Positions 59,004 through 63,472 of a stretch of DNA of 63,472 bases are shown piece after piece; positions within the stretch are counted from its first letter, which is position 1, and each line of letters begins with the position of its first letter. The notes under the pieces are model-generated. The model saw nothing but the letters and a program-made list of their open reading frames with translations. It made no database searches and was not told the DNA's origin. Source of the DNA: Eubacteriaceae bacterium (GTDB lineage Bacteria > Bacillota > Clostridia > Peptostreptococcales > Anaerovoracaceae); assembly GCA_029012125.1 (NCBI GenBank), contig JAQXLM010000024.1, positions 1 through 63,472 of the forward strand. Reading direction: 5' to 3'. The position numbers were made by a program, and so were the translations under genes.

Positions 59004-60689
59004 TTATTTCTCTTGTTTATCAGGAATCATTGGATTTACCCACACAGTACGATTATTAGTGAAAATTACCATACCCGGCTTTGCTCCGGCAGGCTTTTTC
59101 ACGTATTTGACCTCTACATAATCCACCGGTACGTTTTCTGAATTTCTTCCCTTGCTGTGATACGCAGCAATAGCTGCGGCCTCGAAAACCAGCTTTTCCG
59201 TAAGCTCTCTTCCTTCCATCTGAACGATGACGTGGGAGCCCGGAATATCCTTGGTATGGAGCCATAAATCGCTCTTTCCTGCTGTCTTCAAAGTGAGAAT
59301 ATCGTTTTCCTTGTTATTCCTTCCTACCAGAATATTAAAGCCCTCTGAGCTTACATATTTATACGGACATGGCTTGTATTTCTTTTCCTTGTAGCCACCG
59401 GCCTGCTTTCTCTTTCTTACGTATCCGGTTTCAGTCAGCTCACTGCGAAGGGCATCGATTTCGTCCACGTTTTCTGCATTCTGAAGGAAGGTAAGCACAG
59501 ACTCCAGATAATCGATGTCAGCGCCGGTTTCCTCCAGCTGAACCTGTTTTTCCTTTACTGCTTTCTTGGACTTTCCGTAGCGCTTGAAATACTGCTGTGC
59601 GTTCTTTGATGGAGAGTATCTTTCATCCAGAGGAATGGAAAGGGTTTCTCCGTTATAATAGTTCAGAACCTCAACCATGGACGCTCCCGGTTTAACCAGA
59701 TGTATGTTGGCGGTCAAAAGCTCACCGAATAGCCTTAAATCCTCTGAATTTTCGGCCTTCAGCAAATCCTCGGACAGACGCTGCTTCTTCAGGTAAAGCT
59801 TATCCAGGGATGTTGAAACAGCCTTAATCAGGTCGCTGGATTTCTGCTTTGCACGGTTTGAGGACTCTTTGTTATCAAAAAAGTATGACAGCGCCTGGCT
59901 GAGTGTATCAAAGTCTATGCGCTTTGATGCTCCCTCAAACTCATCTAATGTGGCAATGTGAAATTCCTGAGGCACGCCTTTCTCGTCGGTATAGACGTGA
60001 GGAAGGGTTTCCCCATGGTCGATGCTATCTATCAAAGTCGACAGGTATTCAAATCTATCGGAGCTTTGTTCCATCTGCCTTGCAATAGCAGGTGATATGC
60101 CTCCGACCTTTGACAGAATGGTCTTACTTACCGGTGGGATAGAATTCAGTTCATCACGTGTAATAGTCCTGAAGGGTGTTTTGTCCTGTTCCGGCGGATA
60201 CTTGTATTCGAGACCCGGAAGGAGCTGTCTTGCCCGGTTTACATCGATTGAGACGCGTTTGATGCTGTCAATGATTTTACCCGTGGATACATCTACGAGA
60301 ATGATATTACTGTGTTTTCCCATTATCTCAAAGATGAGTTTTTTGGATACGGAAAAACCGAGTTCGTTTAAGGTTTCCAGTGAAATCTCTATTATTCTTT
60401 CACTGTCTTTCTGACTGATTTCGACTATTCGTCCGCCTTGAAGGTGCTTTCTCATAAGCATGCAGAAGCCTAGTGGAGCAGGCGGATTCTGAAGGTTTTT
60501 CTCAATAAGCTGAACTCGGGGGCAGGAACTTGCGGCAGAGGCATAGAGCTTAACATTACTTTTCCTCGTATGTATGTTAAAAACAAGCTCATCGCTTTCC
60601 GGCTGATAGACCTTTTCTATTTTACCAAGGAGAAGCGTGTCCTGCAGTTCTTTTACCATTGCATATGTTATTATTCCGTCAAATGCCAT
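59004..60689 (-). CDS. rqcH: Rqc2 homologue RqcH (NFACT family)
   Basis: A 561-residue ribosome quality-control factor. With tRNA-Ala it adds C-terminal alanine tails to nascent chains on stalled 50S subunits. The NFACT-N domain starts MAFDGIITYAMVKELQDTLL, a HhH and coiled-coil middle follows (about residues 270-430), and NFACT-R carries SDLWLHTKDIPGSHVIVQ. The acidic-Arg pair needed for tailing in Bacillus (Asp97-Arg98) aligns here with Glu97-Arg98. GAGGAAAACTA precedes the ATG. It is divergent from yicC. Confidence 0.93.
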   Translation of the reverse strand: MAFDGIITYAMVKELQDTLLLGKIEKVYQPESDELVFNIHTRKSNVKLYASAASSCPRVQLIEKNLQNPPAPLGFCMLMRKHLQGGRIVEISQKDSERIIEISLETLNELGFSVSKKLIFEIMGKHSNIILVDVSTGKIIDSIKRVSIDVNRARQLLPGLEYKYPPEQDKTPFRTITRDELNSIPPVSKTILSKVGGISPAIARQMEQSSDRFEYLSTLIDSIDHGETLPHVYTDEKGVPQEFHIATLDEFEGASKRIDFDTLSQALSYFFDNKESSNRAKQKSSDLIKAVSTSLDKLYLKKQRLSEDLLKAENSEDLRLFGELLTANIHLVKPGASMVEVLNYYNGETLSIPLDERYSPSKNAQQYFKRYGKSKKAVKEKQVQLEETGADIDYLESVLTFLQNAENVDEIDALRSELTETGYVRKRKQAGGYKEKKYKPCPYKYVSSEGFNILVGRNNKENDILTLKTAGKSDLWLHTKDIPGSHVIVQMEGRELTEKLVFEAAAIAAYHSKGRNSENVPVDYVEVKYVKKPAGAKPGMVIFTNNRTVWVNPMIPDKQEK

Positions 60690-60724
60690 TAGTTTTCCTC
60701 GCTTAATATAAATGATAATTTATT

Positions 60725-60753
60725 ATTTTACCCTTGCCATTAGTGTTTGTCAA
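60725..60753 (-). promoter_or_regulatory. Promoter of rqcH
   Basis: Minus strand: perfect TTGACA (60748-60753), 17-bp spacer, TAAAAT (60725-60730). Its -35 box occupies the same bases as the -35 of the divergent yicC promoter. Confidence 0.8.
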
Positions 60754-60776
60754 CGGCAAGGAATATATGATATAAT
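60747..60776 (+). promoter_or_regulatory. Promoter of yicC
   Basis: TTGTCA (60747-60752), 18-bp spacer, perfect TATAAT (60771-60776), 45 bp before the start codon. Confidence 0.78.
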
Positions 60777-60821
60777 CAATGTGTTATCATTAATTATATA
60801 GAAAGAAGGAGAAAGAATTAA

Positions 60822-61715
60822 ATGATAAAAAGCATGACAGGCTTCGGAAGAGGCGAATATAATGATGGGAAGAGAAGCATAATTGTAGAAATCAAATCTG
60901 TAAACCATAGATACTCAGATATTTCTGTAAAAATGCCGAGAAGATATTCTTTTGTAGAGGATAAGGTTAAAGCTGCGGTAAAGGATAAGATAAAAAGAGG
61001 CAAGGTTGACGTTTCCATAATGGTGGAGAATCTTACGGAAAACGATGTAACCATCAAGCTTAATACCATGCTTGCAAAGCAGTATTACGAAAAGCTTGAA
61101 GAGCTGCAGGATGCTTTTGACTTTTCAGACTCACATAGCGGCATTTCTTTGAAGATGCTGGCAGGAATGCCGGACGTTCTGAAGGCGATTCCTGATGTGG
61201 AAGATGAAGAGGAAATGACAAAGTGCATTCTTGAACCTGTGAGAGAAGCAGCTGCAGACCTTGAGTCCATGAGAAGCATTGAAGGTGAAAAACTGGCTCA
61301 GGACCTTATTTACAGAGGAGGCCTGATTAAGGAACTTGTAGACAAAATAGAAGAGAGGGCAGATGAGGTTCCTAAGGCATACGCAGTGAAGCTGAAGGAA
61401 AGAATTGAAGCTCTCCTTGAAGGGAATATCACTGTTCCCGAGGATAGAATAATGGTTGAGGCTGCTGTTTTTGCAGATAAGTGCAATGTTACGGAAGAGC
61501 TTACTCGTTTAAACAGCCATATGGATCAGATGAAGAACATTATCGAAAACAGCAAGGAGCCTGATGGAAAGAAGCTGGACTTCCTGGTTCAGGAAATGAA
61601 CAGAGAAGCCAATACAATAGGCTCTAAGGCAAATGACATTACCGTAACCAATTTAATGCTTCAGGTAAAGGCGGAAATTGAAAAAATCAGAGAGCAGGTT
61701 CAGAATATAGAATAG
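60822..61715 (+). CDS. YicC family endoribonuclease
   Basis: A 297-residue YicC protein. The N-terminal MIKSMTGFGRGEYN and VEIKSVNHRYSDISVKMPR, and the C-terminal GKKLDFLVQEMNREANTIGS, are the family hallmarks. YicC acts as an endoribonuclease in E. coli. The family's usual partner gene, gmk, follows, but with its own promoter; the small remA gene often found between them in Firmicutes is absent. Confidence 0.93.
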   Translation: MIKSMTGFGRGEYNDGKRSIIVEIKSVNHRYSDISVKMPRRYSFVEDKVKAAVKDKIKRGKVDVSIMVENLTENDVTIKLNTMLAKQYYEKLEELQDAFDFSDSHSGISLKMLAGMPDVLKAIPDVEDEEEMTKCILEPVREAAADLESMRSIEGEKLAQDLIYRGGLIKELVDKIEERADEVPKAYAVKLKERIEALLEGNITVPEDRIMVEAAVFADKCNVTEELTRLNSHMDQMKNIIENSKEPDGKKLDFLVQEMNREANTIGSKANDITVTNLMLQVKAEIEKIREQVQNIE

Positions 61716-61722
61716 AATTAAC

Positions 61723-61751
61723 TTGAATCAAAGGTGCAAAAGTGCTATAAT
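61723..61751 (+). promoter_or_regulatory. Promoter of gmk-rpoZ
   Basis: TTGAAT (61723-61728), 17-bp spacer, perfect TATAAT (61746-61751). The leader of about 25 nt contains the GAGGAG site before ATG 61784. Confidence 0.85.
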
Positions 61752-61783
61752 ATTTGCTACATGATAATTTTGAGGAGAAATGT

Positions 61784-62422
61784 ATGAATACAGCATCGCA
61801 TAAGGGGAAGCTATTTATTATCTCCGGGCCATCGGGGACCGGTAAGGGAACGATATGCAAGGGATTGCTTGATAATCCCAATATCCGGGTTTCCATATCC
61901 ATGACAACCAGAAGTCCACGAGTAGGAGAGGTACATGGAAAGCATTATTATTTTGTAACAAGAGATGAATTTGAGAAAACCATTGCAGAAGGCGGACTGC
62001 TGGAATATGCAGAGGTTTTTGGAAATTACTACGGAACGCCTAAGGCAGCTGTTGTAGAGAAGCTGGATCAGGGTAAGGATGTTATTCTGGAAATTGACGT
62101 TCAAGGTGCACTTGATGCTAAGCGCATTTATCCGGACAGCGTATTGATATTCATTCTGCCTCCTTCATTGGAAGAACTGAGAGCACGAATCGAGGGAAGA
62201 GGCACGGAGACTGAGGAAGCAATTAATTTACGACTTTCCAAGGCGCTGAAAGAAATGTCATACATAGATGAATATGACTACTATGTTGTTAATGACATTA
62301 TAGACGATGCAATTGCAAGGACAGAGGCAATCATGATGGCAGAACATGCAAGAGTATCGGAGAGCATAAATGATTTAATTGATAAATTCAGGGAGGAAGA
62401 ACAATGTTATACCCATCAGTAA
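61784..62422 (+). CDS. gmk: Guanylate kinase
   Basis: A 212-residue enzyme phosphorylating GMP to GDP. The P-loop is ISGPSGTGKGTICKGLL, and GMP-binding motifs are SMTTRSPRVGEVHGKHYYFV and LEYAEVFGNYYGTP. The lid region LRARIEGRGTETEEAINLRL is complete. GAGGAG precedes ATG 61784; the ATG 30 bp earlier has no ribosome site. It overlaps rpoZ by 19 bp. Confidence 0.96.
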   Translation: MNTASHKGKLFIISGPSGTGKGTICKGLLDNPNIRVSISMTTRSPRVGEVHGKHYYFVTRDEFEKTIAEGGLLEYAEVFGNYYGTPKAAVVEKLDQGKDVILEIDVQGALDAKRIYPDSVLIFILPPSLEELRARIEGRGTETEEAINLRLSKALKEMSYIDEYDYYVVNDIIDDAIARTEAIMMAEHARVSESINDLIDKFREEEQCYTHQ

Positions 62423-62607
62423 ATGAGATTAGAAAAAAGGCTGACAGCAGATACACTGTTGTTGTTATGGCGGCAAAGAGAGCAAGAGATATTATCGACA
62501 ATAAGCCTATCTTAACAGACTGCGACTCCAACAGACCTGTTTCTATAGCAGCACATGAGATTGCAGAGGATTTGATTACTTATTCAAGAGCAGAATCAGA
62601 AGAATAA
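62404..62607 (+). CDS. rpoZ: RNA polymerase omega subunit
   Basis: A 67-residue omega protein (MLYPSVNEIRKKADSRYTVV, AAKRARDI, AAHEIAEDL). It helps assemble RNA polymerase. It overlaps gmk by 19 bp, with AGGGAGGA as ribosome site inside gmk, the usual arrangement in Firmicutes. Confidence 0.94.
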   Translation: MLYPSVNEIRKKADSRYTVVVMAAKRARDIIDNKPILTDCDSNRPVSIAAHEIAEDLITYSRAESEE

Positions 62608-62688
62608 GTGCCTCAGAATGAGGCAATACCCATGACTTATCCTGAACATCTTTGGAATTGCAAGCATTGGACATTCAAAGGAGAAACC

Positions 62689-63024
62689 ATGGTGGTACTA
62701 ATTAAAAACAATAAATGTGTAGCTAAAGTAGAGACATCTACAATACTTTTTGTTGAAAAAGACGGAAGAAAGCTGCACGTGGTCACAGACAGAAGGGAAT
62801 ATTCCTATTATGAGAAACTGTCTAATATAGAACATCTATTTGACAGCACCTTTTTCCAATGCAGAAAGGGGTGCTATATTAATCTCAACAGAGTAACAAT
62901 AATGGAAGATCAATGTGTATTTTTTGACAACGGTATGACCTACTGGTTGGGAAGAGACAGCTTCATTAAGACAAAACACGCGTATGTTAGCTATCTTAAA
63001 AAATCTCAGCCGGATAGACATTGA
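62689..63024 (+). CDS. Stand-alone LytTR DNA-binding domain protein
   Basis: A 111-residue protein consisting of a LytTR domain (STILFVEKDGRKLHVVTDRR, then EYSYYEKLSNIEHLFDSTFFQCRKGCYINLNRVTIM). LytTR proteins bind direct repeats to control virulence, competence or bacteriocin genes; those without a receiver are often paired with a membrane inhibitor, which is absent here. AAAGGAG before ATG 62689 defines the start, although the frame is open back to rpoZ. It lies 81 bp after rpoZ, past a small TGCCTC/GAGGCA hairpin (62609-62625), and may be read from the gmk promoter. Confidence 0.85.
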   Translation: MVVLIKNNKCVAKVETSTILFVEKDGRKLHVVTDRREYSYYEKLSNIEHLFDSTFFQCRKGCYINLNRVTIMEDQCVFFDNGMTYWLGRDSFIKTKHAYVSYLKKSQPDRH

Positions 63025-63071
63025 CTAATGTAAGTGTTTTTAAATTTTCAGCGACAATTTAGTTAAAATGC

Positions 63072-63100
63072 TTGCAATTCCAATGATTTAAGTGTATAAT
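63072..63100 (+). promoter_or_regulatory. Promoter of rpsB
   Basis: TTGCAA (63072-63077), 17-bp spacer, perfect TATAAT (63095-63100). It gives a leader of about 147 nt before rpsB, long enough for ribosomal-protein feedback control, though I cannot assign a known motif to it. Confidence 0.8.
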
Positions 63101-63101
63101 T

Positions 63102-63135
63102 AATATCGGCTCATTTTGGGCCGATATTTTAATTT
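63102..63135 (+). terminator. Terminator overlapping the rpsB start site
   Basis: A perfect 9-bp stem AATATCGGC / GCCGATATT (63102-63110 with 63120-63128) followed by TTAATTT. It starts one base after the rpsB -10 box, so only transcripts arriving from the LytTR gene contain the whole hairpin. Confidence 0.72.
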
Positions 63136-63253
63136 AGCACACCCGATTGTTTTGCGCGAGGTGCCGGAATGCCGGAGACTTTGAAATTTGAGAGGCTGAA
63201 GGTTTTGTGCATGTAAGATCGAGTGGAAGGTAAAAACCAGGAGGAAAGAAAAA

Positions 63254-63472
63254 ATGGCAGTAATTTCAATGAAACAATTACTAGAAGCAGGTGTACACTT
63301 CGGACACCAGACAAGAAGATGGAACCCTAAAATGGCTCCTTACATCTTCACAGAAAGAAACGGAATCTATATCATCGACTTACAGAAGACTGTAAAGAAG
63401 ATCGAAGAAGCTTATGAATTCATGAAGACTGTAGGCGAAAGCGGCAAGCCGGTTCTTTTCGTAGGAACCAAG
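63254..63472 (+). CDS. rpsB: 30S ribosomal protein S2 (5' part)
   Basis: The first 73 codons of S2 ([20 protein letters not shown], then [20 protein letters not shown]) are present, and the gene runs off the right edge. The ribosome site CCAGGAGGAAAG is strong. It is preceded by its own promoter and a long leader. In Firmicutes tsf normally follows. Confidence 0.97.
   Translation, partial: MAVISMKQLLEAGVHFGHQTRRWNPKMAPYIFTERNGIYIIDLQKTVKKIEEAYEFMKTVGESGKPVLFVGTK

Noticed and set aside
63101-63253. A recognisable ribosomal-protein S2 leader or riboswitch
   Set aside because: The leader is long, but beyond the terminator stem I cannot see a conserved fold that I could name with confidence.

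Overview
This 63.5 kb window is chromosomal DNA of a strictly anaerobic, low-to-mid G+C Firmicute of the class Clostridia. That assignment rests on Spo0A, spoVAC-AD-AE and a Gin-like anti-sigma protein (spore formation), an [FeFe] hydrogenase operon, pyruvate phosphate dikinase, biotin-dependent Na+-pump decarboxylase subunits, and the Firmicute gene orders ylxM-ffh-rpsP-khpA-rimM-trmD and ylmE-sepF-ylmG-divIVA-lspA-rluD. A lineage near Clostridiales Family XIII / Anaerovoracaceae is plausible but cannot be proven here. I see no tRNA or rRNA gene, insertion sequence, prophage or CRISPR array. No gene-free gap exceeds 300 bases; the larger ones hold promoters and terminators, listed individually.

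Layout. 1-3.9 kb (minus strand): a MerR regulator with a classic 19-bp-spacer promoter, a PepV-type dipeptidase and two NhaC-type antiporters. 4-7.4 kb: a U32 Fe-S protein, a DUF2284 protein and a zinc-metalloprotease-like membrane protein. 7.6-15 kb: ppdK, then a five-gene biotin carboxyltransferase operon that combines transcarboxylase-like subunits with a sodium-pump subunit. 15-17.3 kb: an EamA transporter divergent from an Lrp regulator, then two small genes. 17.5-25.8 kb: a ten-gene operon encoding an electron-bifurcating-type [FeFe] hydrogenase (hndA-D) interleaved with a putative sensory or signalling set: two kinase-type ATPases, two DRTGG proteins, a HydS-like hydrogenase homologue and a PHP hydrolase. 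25.9-31.6 kb: an autoregulated GntR/ABC operon and a MacB-type ABC/FtsX pair. 31.7-35.2 kb: a phosphoesterase, an acyl-ACP thioesterase, a MATE exporter and Maf.

35.2-38.3 kb holds spoVAC-AD-AE and spo0A. 38.4-43.2 kb is a teichoic-acid-like cluster (TagG/TagH-type exporter, tagD, a TagB/F transferase, an LCP ligase) whose ATPase has lost several catalytic motifs. 43.2-48.1 kb: a threonyl-tRNA synthetase without the TGS domain, an HI0933-family flavoprotein, a YczE-like membrane protein and SppA. 48.1-56.4 kb: the SRP/translation and cell-division clusters. 56.4-63.5 kb: a flavin reductase, a Gin-like protein, a lipase-like hydrolase, a small alarmone synthetase, RqcH, YicC, gmk-rpoZ, a LytTR protein and the start of rpsB.

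How it may fit together: PPDK and the carboxyltransferase operon link PEP, pyruvate, oxaloacetate and an acyl-CoA carboxyl donor, possibly conserving energy as a sodium gradient. The hydrogenase disposes of NADH and ferredoxin electrons as H2. The strongest candidates for under-described biology are the hydrogenase-linked signalling module, the hybrid transcarboxylase/Na+-pump operon and the degenerate TagH-like ATPase.
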